DNA of 64,000 nucleotides from the NCBI RefSeq assembly GCF_029784155.1, contig NC_073692.1:425301324-425365323 (forward strand). Direction: 5' to 3'. Of this stretch, positions 11,601 to 21,818 are shown piece by piece. Position numbers and translations under genes: made by a program. The stretch's first letter is position 1. Every line of letters begins with the position of its first letter. The stretch comes from Uranotaenia lowii (Eukaryota; Arthropoda; Insecta; Diptera; Culicidae). The notes under the pieces were generated by a model. The model had not been told where the DNA came from and did not search any database. It saw nothing but the letters and a program-made list of their open reading frames with translations.

Positions 11601-13407
11601 TAAAAAATATTTTTTGACTGTTTGAAATTGTTTTGAAATATTGAAAAATTAGAATAAATTATTCACACAACGAATCTCATATCATTTAAATTGGTTATCT
11701 AACATTTTCGGCCAGGGAACCGCCAACAAACTACTATAATATTTAACATTACAAATTCGCAAGTGAAAACTGAGAATTCATTCAACAAATTAAAATATCT
11801 GTTTGAAAAAATCAAATAGATTTTATTCTAAATCACTAGTTGTATAAAAATTTAAAATATGAATTTGTGATTAGAATTCATAGAAACTTTGACAGAAGGA
11901 TCAATCTGAATCCATGATATATTTGAGACTCAGAGGTTTAAACATTATTTTTAAGATTTTATTAGTATGGAGAAGAAACAAGTTGGAAGGATTACGACTT
12001 TGAACAGAATTAAGAATTTAAACTTCAATTTTCGTTATCGAAAAATGTAATTTTTGAACCCTTTTTTTTTAATTTCATCAGAAATCAAAATGAAAACTAG
12101 AGAGCTGAATCGGAATGCTTGTAATGAAAAAAATTTAAAAGAAATATTATAACCCCATTTTATAGAACACATTTCGCGACCGATTGTAAAATTTTGTCAA
12201 ATTTTTATTTTTTTTTTTCAATCCGTAAAATGAGCATTTATGATTTAAAATTTGTTGGTTTATTTATTCTAAGGCTCGAAAAATATTTAGCTATTTAAAA
12301 CGATAGTTTTATGCGCATAACAATCAAATGAACCTCAATGGATTTTAACGGATGTTCAAAACCAAAAAAATTTGAAGGCTTATTTGTAGAATTGGAAGAA
12401 AAAATAATAGTGACAAACCATCGTATAGTTTTTTTTCTATTAATTTACATCTTGTAGTATGCATTTTTATTATATAAAATTTTCAATGCTTCTTTTTAAT
12501 ATTTCAACAGAACAAATCCAAAATCCTTTTTTTTATCTGGGAATAGATGTAAGGAAAGAATTGAACCAAAGTTTAAAATGATAAATTTTATCAGGTCACA
12601 ATGGTAAATCGCCAAAATTTCAACGTTACTAAGCTGTACCCATTATGCAAATGTATTGATTCAGAAGAATAAAAATTGCTTCCGTTTGCCAATAAAACAG
12701 TGAAAATCTGTGGCATTGTGAAAAATGATAATAAAACTGAGTTAACATCAGGATGCAATGTATCTTAGCGACCACCATTATTTGTAGTAAGGATCAAATG
12801 AATTGCGGCTCTTTGAAACTTCAACATTTCCTTAATTTGTAATTTTTGGCTCTTCTGTCTCAAAAGGTTGCCGACCGCTGGGCTAGGGAGTTTGTCCAGG
12901 CTCTCTTGTCTCGTCTACAAGCTCGTTTAACTGCCGTTTTCATCTCCGCTTATCGTAAGCGGGCGGCTGCTTTGGCTGACCCGGTACATGCCTGCTCAAT
13001 TCTAACTTTCGCCTTTCTTCGATCATCGACCATCCTCCAAGTTTCATCCGACATCCATTCACTCCTTCTTCCACAAACTTTACCTAGAGTACCATGGCTC
13101 GTCGTGATAAAGGCATTCTTGATTCCACACCACTGTTCTTCGACTGTTCCGTCTGTCGGCAGCTCCGAGGCTCGGGATTCTAGCTGTTCAACGTATGCCC
13201 TTTTCACCTCTGGATTCTCCAACCGGCGGACGTCGTATCGACACCCGACTTTCTCCTCGCGCCGTTGGACACGCGCAACTCCAGTCGTATCTCGCCAAGG
13301 ACGAGGTGATACAATATCTGCGCTTCGCTTGTTGCGGACATCAAGAAGGCTCCTTCTCCATTTTCGGCTGATGCAGATGTGATCAATTTGATTTTCTGTT
13401 CGGCCAT
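8673..13407 (-). pseudogene. RTE-like endonuclease-reverse transcriptase, copy 1 (broken)
   Basis: On the minus strand the end of the endonuclease (GRTENQIDHICISRKWRR, in shifting frames) lies near 13400-13310. The linker ENPEVKRAYVEQLESRA follows to about 12900, where the hAT interrupts. The RT resumes at 10390 with SNKAPGIDCIPAGMLK, GNWRGITLICTTLKV, FRSGRSCVDHITTLR and FVDFEKAFD (motif A). After a frameshift near 9550 it continues with TAGVRQGCILSPLLF and LADDIVLLAQ (motif C), ending in WIGHTLRKDENEIC and the GRP-containing tail. All catalytic RT residues are present but the frame is broken at several points. Confidence 0.88.
10378..12880. mobile_element. Non-autonomous hAT element inside RTE-like copy 1
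   Basis: Ends read CATAGGTCGGCAACCT (left) and, inverted, CAGCGGTCGGCAACCT (right). A perfect 8-bp duplication GGCTAGGG lies at 10370-10377 and 12881-12888. The CAG-type terminus, the GGTCGGCAACC core and 8-bp target duplication are hAT hallmarks. Subterminal GCGGCTCTT motifs occur at about 10392, 10414 and 12804. The 2503-bp interior is very AT-rich and I see no transposase frame, so it would depend on a transposase supplied elsewhere. Excising it reconnects the host LINE sequence as in copy 3 (56740-56790). Confidence 0.93.
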
Positions 13408-14380
13408 CTCGGGACCTTAAGTGCTGGTCGATGGGGGAAGAGCGATCTTGCTCTCCTTATATTACTTAACGACATCCCGGTTGTAGTGGCAGCTTGCCAG
13501 GTCCGGCCAGAACTTCACCGGACGTTTGTGGGACCGAATGGATGGCAAAACGGTCTTCTGGAGACATTCTTCTTTGTAAACATTTCCATTCATTGTGTCC
13601 CCAGTGATGAAAATCTTAGTCTTCTTCCCACAACTACAGATTCCTTGCCAAATCATCAATTTACGAGCAAATTTATCTGCGAAAACAAACTTGAATCTAC
13701 CCGCAACATTCCCTTTACGCTTCGCAAGGTAAAATTTGTTACCGGGTATTTGTCCAAAATCCATTTTGACGTAAGTTTCGTCGTCCATCAAGATGCATCC
13801 GTTGTATTTAGTCAACACTTTCTCGTACAACTTCCTTGCCCTGGTTTTGGCAACTAGGTTTTGTTTCAGTGTCCTGTTGGGGTGTTTGCTTGCATGATAT
13901 GACCGCAAGTCTTCTCGCAAACAAATTTGTCAAGCTGTACTGTGGTTCGTCTTGAAGTTTTTCGCCAAATCACGCACAGAGATTCCAGGATTATTGTGAA
14001 CTGATCGAATAACCTTTGCTCGCAGCTTCCGGTCATAAGTTCCACTTTTACGCCTGGTATGTTTTGCTCGATCCACCGTTAGGGTCTCCCGGTAACGTTG
14101 CAGCTCCGAATTTACAGTCGATTTTGAATATTTCAGGAATTTCGCGATCTTTACCCCTGACCACGTCGGTTTCTCTACGTGATTGTGCAGAATTTTCTCT
14201 CGCCTATCGCGTTCCATCGTCGATAACTTTTGACTGACTGCTTCAATCTTGATGAAATTTTCACCACTAAGTAAACAAACCATTCGAATCAAAACACTGT
14301 CAATAGATTCGCGATGTGACAACTAGGGGCGCTGCAGCAAATGAAAAGATGCGACCAGATTTTATGTGAAACAGACTTTA

Positions 14381-14967
14381 TTGAATCTATGGAATATCAA
14401 CATTTTAGTTCGAATAATACAACTTAACAGGTTTGAAGCCTTCACTTTGAGTTATGGCCCATAAAAGTTGCAGAATAAATTTTGTAATTGTTGATTTATT
14501 TCAATACAATTTCGAAAATTACTTCCAAACATTGTTTATTATGTGCAGGAAGATGTTTGGGATTGATTGAGATTAATGAATTTGTTTAAATTTCCAAATC
14601 TAAAGAATAGATAAATTAATTACTCACATAAACATAAAAATATCGTTATAAAAATACCATAAAATAACTCGTTTTAATCACAAAAATATTTTTCATACAT
14701 AACACAAAAATATTCACGCGTTTCTGAGAAATTTTGATTTAAAGTAGTGTAACAACACTATGCATTAAAGGGTAAGTAATAATTTCCATTTATCGATGTT
14801 TTATCATCGTTGAAATGAAATGAAGCGTGATAAGCTTGTTAATATTAGTTGTAAGTTAGAACATAACGGGTAGTTTACAATACCGGGTCATTGTGAACTC
14901 ATTCTATAGTCTTCAAATGGTCAAAGAAAATTAAGCTTATTATGATAAAAATGGAAGAGACAACTTA
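14381..14967. other. No recognisable gene
   Basis: AT-rich sequence between the mariner end and the assembly gap; nothing identifiable. Confidence 0.6.
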
Positions 14968-15467
14968 NNNNNNNNNNNNNNNNNNNNNNNNNNNNNNNNN
15001 NNNNNNNNNNNNNNNNNNNNNNNNNNNNNNNNNNNNNNNNNNNNNNNNNNNNNNNNNNNNNNNNNNNNNNNNNNNNNNNNNNNNNNNNNNNNNNNNNNNN
15101 NNNNNNNNNNNNNNNNNNNNNNNNNNNNNNNNNNNNNNNNNNNNNNNNNNNNNNNNNNNNNNNNNNNNNNNNNNNNNNNNNNNNNNNNNNNNNNNNNNNN
15201 NNNNNNNNNNNNNNNNNNNNNNNNNNNNNNNNNNNNNNNNNNNNNNNNNNNNNNNNNNNNNNNNNNNNNNNNNNNNNNNNNNNNNNNNNNNNNNNNNNNN
15301 NNNNNNNNNNNNNNNNNNNNNNNNNNNNNNNNNNNNNNNNNNNNNNNNNNNNNNNNNNNNNNNNNNNNNNNNNNNNNNNNNNNNNNNNNNNNNNNNNNNN
15401 NNNNNNNNNNNNNNNNNNNNNNNNNNNNNNNNNNNNNNNNNNNNNNNNNNNNNNNNNNNNNNNNNNN
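14968..15467. other. Assembly gap of exactly 500 N
   Basis: The round size, identical to the second gap at 47971-48470, indicates a placeholder of unknown true length. It removes the 5' end of jockey copy B and its left junction. Confidence 0.95.
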
Positions 15468-17899
15468 AAATTCAAATGGGAATATTTTGTTTAATGACTG
15501 CTCTGCAGGTTATTATACTGTTGAATATCCTAATGGGCATACTTGTTTTTCTTCAATTAGAAATCCCTCCACAATTGATTTGGTTCTAACGGATTTAGGC
15601 GAGCATTGTAGTCAATTAGTTACTCATGCGGACCTCGATTCAGACCACCTTCCAGTAACATTTTCTTTATCTCAAAGTCCCATTGAAAACCCTTTAAAAT
15701 CAACTTTTAATTTTCAAAAGGCTAACTGGGAGCGATATATGAATTTTATTGAACGTAATTTAGATGTAAACGTTCCATTGAATTCAATAGAAGATATTGA
15801 TTTGGCTGTAGAAAATTTGACAACTTCAATAGTCAATGCTAAAGCCGCTTCAATACCTAAAGTTAAACATAAATTTAATCAACCTTTAATTGATGATGAT
15901 CTTCAGTTTTTGATACGACTGAAAAACATTCGTCGACGCCAATATCAACGTACTAGGGATCCTTATTTGAAATTAATTTATTGCGACCTTCAAAAAGAGA
16001 TCAAACGTCGTTTAAATTTCATTCGTAATGAAAATTTTGCTAAAGCAGTAGAGGATATAAAACCCTACTCAAAGCCATTTTGGAAATTAACTAAAATTTT
16101 GAAAAAGCCCCAGAAGCCAATTCCTACTTTGAAAGATGGGGATAAATTTCTTTTAACTAATTCAGAAAAGGCTCAAAAATTAGCCCAACAATTTGAGTCT
16201 GCTCATGATTTTAATTTAAACGTTGTAAGTCCAATTGATGCTCAAATTTCCCTAGAATTTGATGATATTCTTTCCAAGCAAAATGTGTTTGAAAGTTCTT
16301 GTGAGACAAATATTGATGAACTTAAATTGATTTTCAAAAAATTTAAAAATATGAAAGCTCCAGGGGAAGATGGGATTTTCTATATTCTTATTAAAAAGTT
16401 GCCTGAAAGCACTTTAAATTTTTTAGTTAAAATCTTCAACAAATGTTTTCATTTGGCTTATTTTCCCAATAAATGGAAAAATGCCAAAATAACTCCAATT
16501 TTGAAACCTGGAAAAAGTGCTTCAGAGCCTTCAAGTTATCGACCAATTAGTTTGCTTCCTTCTTTAAGTAAACTATTTGAGAGAGTTATTTTGAATAGAA
16601 TGATGATTCACATTAATCAGAATTCTATTTTCCCTGATGAACAATTTGGTTTTCGTCATGGACATTCTACTACACATCAACTTTTGAGTGTAACTAATAT
16701 GATTAACGCTAGCAAATCTGAAGGTTATTCAACTGGTGTTGCTCTTCTTGATATTGAAAAAGCTTTTGACAGTGTTTGGCACAAAGGTTTAGTAGCTAAA
16801 TTAGCTCGATTTGATTTTCCTGTGTATCTCACCAAAATTATTCAAAATTATTTGACTAGCCGAACTTTGCAAGTAAGCTATCAAAATTCATGCTCTGAAA
16901 GGATACCCATTAGAGCTGGTGTCCCTCAGGGTAGTATACTTGGGCCTATTTTATACAATATTTCTACTTCTGATCTTCCTGATGTCCCAGAAGGAAAAGG
17001 TAGAAGATTATTTGCTGACGATACGTTGCTTTCAGCCAAAGGTCGAAATTTACGGGTGGTACGCAGTAGATTGCAACAAAATTTAAATTCCTTTTTGAAT
17101 TACTTGAAAATGTGGAAAATTTCTCCTAACGCTTCCAAAACTCAACTTATTTTATTTCCCCATAAGCCAAGAGCAAATTTTTTAAAACCTAATGAAAATC
17201 ATTCCATAACTTTTAATGGGGTTTCATTAGAATGGTCTGATCACGTGAAGTACTTGGGACTTACACTTGATCGGAATCTTACTTTTAAAAATCACATTGA
17301 AGATATTCAATCTAAATGTAATAAATACACTAAATCTCTTTATTCTCTCATCAACAGGAAATCCCGGTTGTGTTTGCGAAATAAGATGCTCATCTACAAA
17401 CAAGTTTTCCGACCAGCGATCATGTATGCAGTTCCGATTTGGTCTAGCTGCTGCGCGACGAGGAAGAAAGCCATCCAGAGGATTCAGAACAAAGTTCTGA
17501 AAATGATTTTGCGGCTTCCACCTTGGCACAGCACCGAAGATCTTCATCGGATTGCGGGCATTGAATCGATCGAAGAGATGGCCAACAAAATCATCTCCAA
17601 CTTCAGAGGCAAATCGATGCAGTCTTCCATCGCAGAGATTCGTTCTCTTTATGTTTAGTTTAATTTTAAGATAGTGTTTAGTTTTAAGTATAAAATATTT
17701 TTGCTATTACAGGATGTTCTCCTACATTAAAAACTTGATTGCGCTCAGCTAATTTAAATCTTATAAATAAATTTTCATAATCTAGTTACTTATAGGGCTA
17801 TGAACAGTTCATTATTGAGCTGAACACCTAGTTTAATGCAATAATGTAATATAAGTGTAATGATGATTTGATACAAATAAAGACATATTTAAAAAAAAA
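15468..17899 (+). mobile_element. Jockey-clade LINE copy B, 3' part
   Basis: Begins at the gap edge within the endonuclease domain and runs to its A-tail at 17891-17900. The nucleotide sequence is nearly the same as copy A, including the 3' UTR and the AATAAA at 17876-17881. Its 3' flank carries the target duplication that pairs with the 5' flank of copy A. Confidence 0.92.
15469..17658 (+). CDS. Jockey copy B ORF2 (C-terminal endonuclease plus reverse transcriptase), open
   Basis: The frame is open from the gap to TAG at 17656-17658, about 729 residues. It starts NSNGNILFNDCSAGYYTVEY, still within the endonuclease, and contains the TIDLVLTDLGEH and DSDHLPV stretch with the terminal Asp-His of the endonuclease. 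The reverse transcriptase follows with MKAPGEDG, DIEKAFDSVWHKG, AGVPQGSILGP and LFADDTLL. No stop or frameshift is present, unlike copy A, so this is the better-preserved ORF2; its N terminus lies in the gap. It copies element RNA at the nicked target. Confidence 0.92.
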   Translation, partial: NSNGNILFNDCSAGYYTVEYPNGHTCFSSIRNPSTIDLVLTDLGEHCSQLVTHADLDSDHLPVTFSLSQSPIENPLKSTFNFQKANWERYMNFIERNLDVNVPLNSIEDIDLAVENLTTSIVNAKAASIPKVKHKFNQPLIDDDLQFLIRLKNIRRRQYQRTRDPYLKLIYCDLQKEIKRRLNFIRNENFAKAVEDIKPYSKPFWKLTKILKKPQKPIPTLKDGDKFLLTNSEKAQKLAQQFESAHDFNLNVVSPIDAQISLEFDDILSKQNVFESSCETNIDELKLIFKKFKNMKAPGEDGIFYILIKKLPESTLNFLVKIFNKCFHLAYFPNKWKNAKITPILKPGKSASEPSSYRPISLLPSLSKLFERVILNRMMIHINQNSIFPDEQFGFRHGHSTTHQLLSVTNMINASKSEGYSTGVALLDIEKAFDSVWHKGLVAKLARFDFPVYLTKIIQNYLTSRTLQVSYQNSCSERIPIRAGVPQGSILGPILYNISTSDLPDVPEGKGRRLFADDTLLSAKGRNLRVVRSRLQQNLNSFLNYLKMWKISPNASKTQLILFPHKPRANFLKPNENHSITFNGVSLEWSDHVKYLGLTLDRNLTFKNHIEDIQSKCNKYTKSLYSLINRKSRLCLRNKMLIYKQVFRPAIMYAVPIWSSCCATRKKAIQRIQNKVLKMILRLPPWHSTEDLHRIAGIESIEEMANKIISNFRGKSMQSSIAEIRSLYV

Positions 17900-19728
17900 A
17901 TCAGCGGAGAGAATTTGGACTTCCAACCAACATGTTCTTGGAGGGCGAAACTGCAAGTTCGGATCTCGGTATATGTAATCTGCTCGCTAAAAAATTCTCT
18001 AGTGTTTTTACCACTGATTTAATCTCTGCCGATCAAATAGCTAACGCTGTTCGAAACGTTCCTTCCCTAAACGCATCTTTAAACATGATTGCAATTGAAG
18101 AGGAAACTATTTTAAAGGCAACTGCAAAAATGAAAAACTCTCTCTCCTCGGGACCGGACGGAATACCTGCCACATTTCTGAAACGCTTTATGCCCCATTT
18201 ATTGTTTCCAATTAAACGAATATTTCAAGCTTCGCTGGACAGAGCAGTTTACCCTTCGCTGTGGAAGGATGCTTATATGTTTCCTGTTCACAAAAAAGGT
18301 GACAAAAGGGATATAAATAACTACAGAGGAATATCTGCCTTATGCGCAATTGCAAAATTATTCGAACTGGTAATTCTGGACCCCATTTTCTCATTCTGCA
18401 AGGAGTATTTTTCTATTGACCAACATGGGTTTATGCCTAAGCGTTCAACTAGTACGAACTTAATGAACTTTACATCCTATGTGCAAGAAAGTTTTACAGC
18501 GGGTATCCAAACCGACGCAATCTACACAGATTTGTCTGCCGCGTTTGACAAAGTTAATCATGAACTTGCTATTGCAAAACTCGAACGTCTTGGAATCTGT
18601 GGTTGCCTATTGAATTGGTTCCGTGGCTACCTGATCGGAAGAAAACTGACCGTTCGAACTAACGATTCGTATTCCAGACAATTCCCTGCTTCTTCCGGGG
18701 TTCCACAAGGGAGCCATCTAGGACCGATTGTGTTCCTTATTTATTTTAATGACGCACTTCTACTGCTCGACGGACCCAAACTCGCCTATGCTGATGATCT
18801 GAAATTGTTCAACGTAATCAAAGGCGCCGAAGACACTGCTGCACTACAAAGGCAATTCGACCTTTTCGCTACCTGGTGCAACAACAATTGCCTGGCGTTG
18901 AACCGCAATAAATGTTCCGTCATAACATTTTCGCGCAAATGGCATCCCATTTCCGCCGATTATTTCCTTTCGGATCACTTAATTGCCCGTGTGAACCACA
19001 TCAAAGATTTAGGTGTGATTCTTGATCAAAAACTTGACTTCAAGACACATACAAACTATATAGTGGATAAAGCTTCTCGATGTTTAGGCTTTATTTTCCG
19101 CGTGACGAAGGACTTCAGAGACGTATACTGCTTGAAAAGCCTCTACTGCAGCCTCGTTCGCTCCATCCTGGAATATGCATCGGCAGTTTGGAGCCCTTTC
19201 TACCAGAATGGCGCTGATCGGATCGAAGCTCTACAACGACGGTTTATGCGATATGCTCTACGCCATTTGAACTGGTCTGACCCGTTCCACCTTCCAAGCT
19301 ACGAGAACCGCTGCAACCTCATTAGCCTAGACACGCTACAAGCCCGTCGAGCTGTCACACGGGCCTTGTTTGTCTCCGATATCCTGACAACGAAAATTGA
19401 CTGCCCTTCGCTATTGGAATCAATCAACATTAGTGTCAGACCTCAAGGACTACGGAACAGGAATTTACAGCTCTACACTCCCCTTCGTCAAAACAACTAC
19501 GGGGCAAATAGTGCATTGATCGGTGTGATCAAGACTTTCAACCGTTACTCTGAACATTTTGATTTCGGTACATCGAGGGATTCCTTTAGAAGAAAAATTT
19601 TAATAGCGTTTAGGTGAAGGTAGTTTGTGTAAACTTTTTTCTATAATTTTAATTATTTTGTTTTGTATCCATTTAATCATTGGGATCAACATGTGATCCG
19701 TTGATTTGTTACCAAATAAACATAAACT
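17900..19728 (+). mobile_element. CR1-like LINE, right (3') part
   Basis: Starts with the second copy of the 15-bp target duplication (17900-17914), then continues the frame interrupted at 1818. After the stop at 19615-19617 there is a roughly 110-base 3' UTR ending near AAATAAACATAAA at 19728, where minus-strand maT mariner sequence begins. The element is thus itself inserted in that mariner. Confidence 0.85.
17915..19617 (+). CDS. CR1-like reverse transcriptase half of ORF2
   Basis: Open for 567 residues to TGA at 19615-19617; the first internal ATG is at 17932 but the natural frame enters from the left half. Motifs in order: SSGPDGIPATFLK, VHKKGDKRDINNYRGIS, IDQHGFMPKRSTSTNL, TDLSAAFDKVNHE (motif A Asp), SSGVPQGSHLGPIVF (motif B), LAYADDLKLF (motif C) and HIKDLGVILDQKLDF. 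The C-terminal part includes CSLVRSILEYASAVWSP. There is no RNase H domain. The half is intact, but the ORF is broken upstream by the TAG at 1650 and by the jockey insertion. Confidence 0.87.
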
Positions 19729-20288
19729 AGTTTCCAATATGTATTTTGGTTGATCTTCACTCCTTAAGGGACAAAAACCAGCGGAGTCCGACCATCACGG
19801 GTGATTTCAGCACAAACCATCACCGATACTGGTTTCTGTCGCCGGGTGGCCGTCATCAAGTCGACATGACTTCGTGATCTGTCGGCAACCAATCTCTGTC
19901 GTTCTGCTTATTCACGAACTGCTGTACGGTGAAGAGTTTCTCGTCGGTAAACACGATATTATTCAACCTTCCTTCCGCGGCTCTCTTCAGCAGCGCCTTC
20001 GCTCTTTTTACCCGTTCTTGTTTCTGCTCCACCGTAAGGTCTTGAACCTTTTGGATCTTTTAGGGCTTGGTCTCAAACTTATCTTTAAGGACTCGACGGA
20101 GACTTCGATCCGATATGTTGAGATCCTCTTCCAATTTCGTGGACTACGACGAGGATTTCTCTAAAGGCGCTTCTTGACGATCTTCGCCATGGCAGGTGTC
20201 ACCACAGTAGGTTGGCGTCCCCCACCATACCGATTTTTGGCACTTCCGGTCTCCAGGTATCTTTTAACTGTACGGTATACAAAACTTC

Positions 20289-21806
20289 AATGGCCAACAG
20301 AACCCGCAGCTCGAGGCGCCCACAGTAAGTCGCATTAATGGCGTCAACTCGGAAGCACCCTCGCTGGCTGAAATAGAAGCGGCAATCAAGGACATGAAAT
20401 CCAACAAAGCGCCTGGAATCGATTGCATTCCTGCTGAAATGCTCAAAGCCGGCCCTGCCTTGTCAGCACAAATGTTGCACCGTCTTTTCGCTGACATTTG
20501 GGATGCAGGATACCCTCGTAAAGGTCCCGAAGAAAGGAGATCTGACAGAGTGCGGTAACTGGCGTGGCATAACTTTGATCTGTACAACCCTCAAAGTACT
20601 CTGCAAAGTGATCCTGAACAGGATCCAGGAGAAAATCGACGCTACACTCCGATGGCAACAAGCTGGATTCCGATCCGGACGATCATGTGTGGACCACATC
20701 ACAACCTTACGAATAATACTGGAACAAATCAACGAATTCCAGGACTCTCTTTTGCTGGTGTTCGTTGATTTCGAAAAAGCATTTGACCGACTGAAACACG
20801 AAAACATCTGGGCTGCTCTTAGACGACGAGGGGTCCCAGAGAAACTAGTCCATCTCATCGAAGCACAGTACGACGCATTTTCGTGCAATGTCTTGCACGA
20901 CGGTGTCTTGTCCGAACCAATCCCGGTAACTGCTGGAGTGAGACAGGGATGTATTTTGTCACCGTTGCTTTTTCTCATCGTAATGGATGAGATCTTGACA
21001 AGATCGATTGACTGTAGACCAAACCGAGGATTGCCGTGGAATCCTTCAGCAATTGAGCAACTGAATGACCTTAACCTGGCAGAAGATATTGTTTTGCTTG
21101 CCGAAACACAACAAGACATGCAGAACAAACTCGACGACCTCACCGAAAGCTCCAAGGCAACAGGTCTCAAAATCAATGTCAGAAAGACCAAGTCGATGGA
21201 AATCAACACAAAAAACCGTTCCAATTTCGTGGTAGCTGGACAATAGGTTGAGACAGTGGAGTGCTTCCAGTATCTTGGTAGCCAGATAACGCCTGATGGT
21301 GCTACCAAGAAGGACATCGAAACCCGGATCGAATTTAGATCCGAATCTTCAACTCAAACGTCAAATTCGTACTGCTGTACGGGTGTGAAACTTGGTGCAC
21401 ATATGCGGTGACAACGCGAAAACTGCAAGTTTTTGTGAATCGCTGTCTGCGGAACATCATCCGTGCTTGGTGGCCTGGCAACTGGATCTCAAACGTTGAA
21501 CTTCATCGCCGGTGTCATCAAAAGGCGCTTGAAATCGAGATTCGGGAACGTAATTGGAGATGGATTGGGTACACGCTGCGAAGAGATAAAAACGAGATTT
21601 GCAGAGAGGCGCTTGACTGGAATCCAGATGGGCATCGAAGAGGAGGCAGGCCCAAAAGCTCGTGGTGGCGAAGTCTAGCCGCTGAAATCCGCACAGTTGA
21701 CGAAAACCTTGGCTGGCAGCAAGTGAAGACGCTGGCTCCGGATCGCCAGCAGTGGAGATCTTTTATCCCTGCCCTAAGCGTCGGTCAATCGGCGCCGGAC
21801 CCTTAG
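20289..21806 (+). pseudogene. RTE-like reverse transcriptase, copy 2 (broken)
   Basis: The sequence starts near NGVNSEAPSLAEIEAAIK and SNKAPGIDCIPAEMLK. A short deletion near 20510 removes residues before LVKVPKKGDLTECGNWRGIT. The open frame 20503-21246 carries FVDFEKAFDRLKHE (motif A) and TAGVRQGCILSPLLF (motif B). Motif C reads NLAEDIVLLAE, where the other copies have LADDI, so the first catalytic Asp is replaced by Glu. A TAG at 21244-21246 and a deletion before 21408 follow. The C-terminal part (RKLQVFVNRCLRNIIRAWW, WIGYTLRRDKNEIC) ends at 21806. Confidence 0.88.
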
Positions 21807-21818
21807 GTAGGTAGGTAG
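20289..21818 (+). mobile_element. RTE-like LINE copy 2 (5'-truncated)
   Basis: Lies between two copies of GTATACAAAACTTC (20275-20288 and 21819-21832), on the strand opposite to the mariner it interrupts. It begins in the linker before the reverse transcriptase and ends in a (TAGG)n tail, a different four-base unit from copies 1 and 3. Confidence 0.9.

Larger units (their letters stand above)
8579..13442 (-). mobile_element. RTE-like LINE copy 1 (5'-truncated), inserted in the mariner
   Basis: Flanked by a 7-bp direct repeat CGATCTT at 8572-8578 and 13443-13449; removing it restores the mariner reading SKIDFVEK. The 3' end on the minus strand finishes in a four-base tail (TAAG)n, as in RTE-type elements that end in short tandem repeats rather than poly-A. 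The 5' end is cut inside the endonuclease domain. About 2.35 kb of LINE remains once the hAT at 10378-12880 is removed. RTE-superfamily placement is by resemblance of the GVRQGCILSPLLF reverse transcriptase; the exact clade is uncertain. Confidence 0.88.
8345..14322 (-). pseudogene. DD37E mariner transposase (degenerate, split)
   Basis: Reading on the minus strand from 14322, an N-terminal helix-turn-helix part includes KPTWSGVKIAKFLKYSKST and GISVRDLAKNFKT. A frameshift near 13925 leads into the catalytic core: ILMDDETYVKMDF (first Asp), WQGICSCGKK, FWPDLASCHYNRDVVK (second Asp) at about 13462-13520. The C-terminal part is at 8571-8345 and includes NPPNCPDFRPIEKYWA with the catalytic Glu. 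After removing the LINE, and allowing one stop and one lost base, 37 residues separate the second Asp and the Glu, which defines the DD37E class known from mosquitoes. Several frame errors make it inactive. Confidence 0.9.
8210..14378 (-). mobile_element. ITmD37E-type mariner element split by an RTE-like LINE
   Basis: Terminal inverted repeats of about 30 bp lie at 8210-8239 and 14349-14378, both reading AAGTCTGTTTCA inward, then ATCTGGTCG. Each end is flanked by TA (8208-8209 and 14379-14380), the mariner target duplication. Subtracting the inserted 8579-13442 block and its 7-bp duplication leaves about 1.3 kb, the usual size of this family. The transposase frame is on the minus strand and reconnects across the insertion. 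Confidence 0.92.

Noticed and set aside
11392..11625. 77-codon frame in the hAT as transposase remnant
   Set aside because: No BED finger or hAT dimerisation motif; composition equals the AT-rich surroundings.
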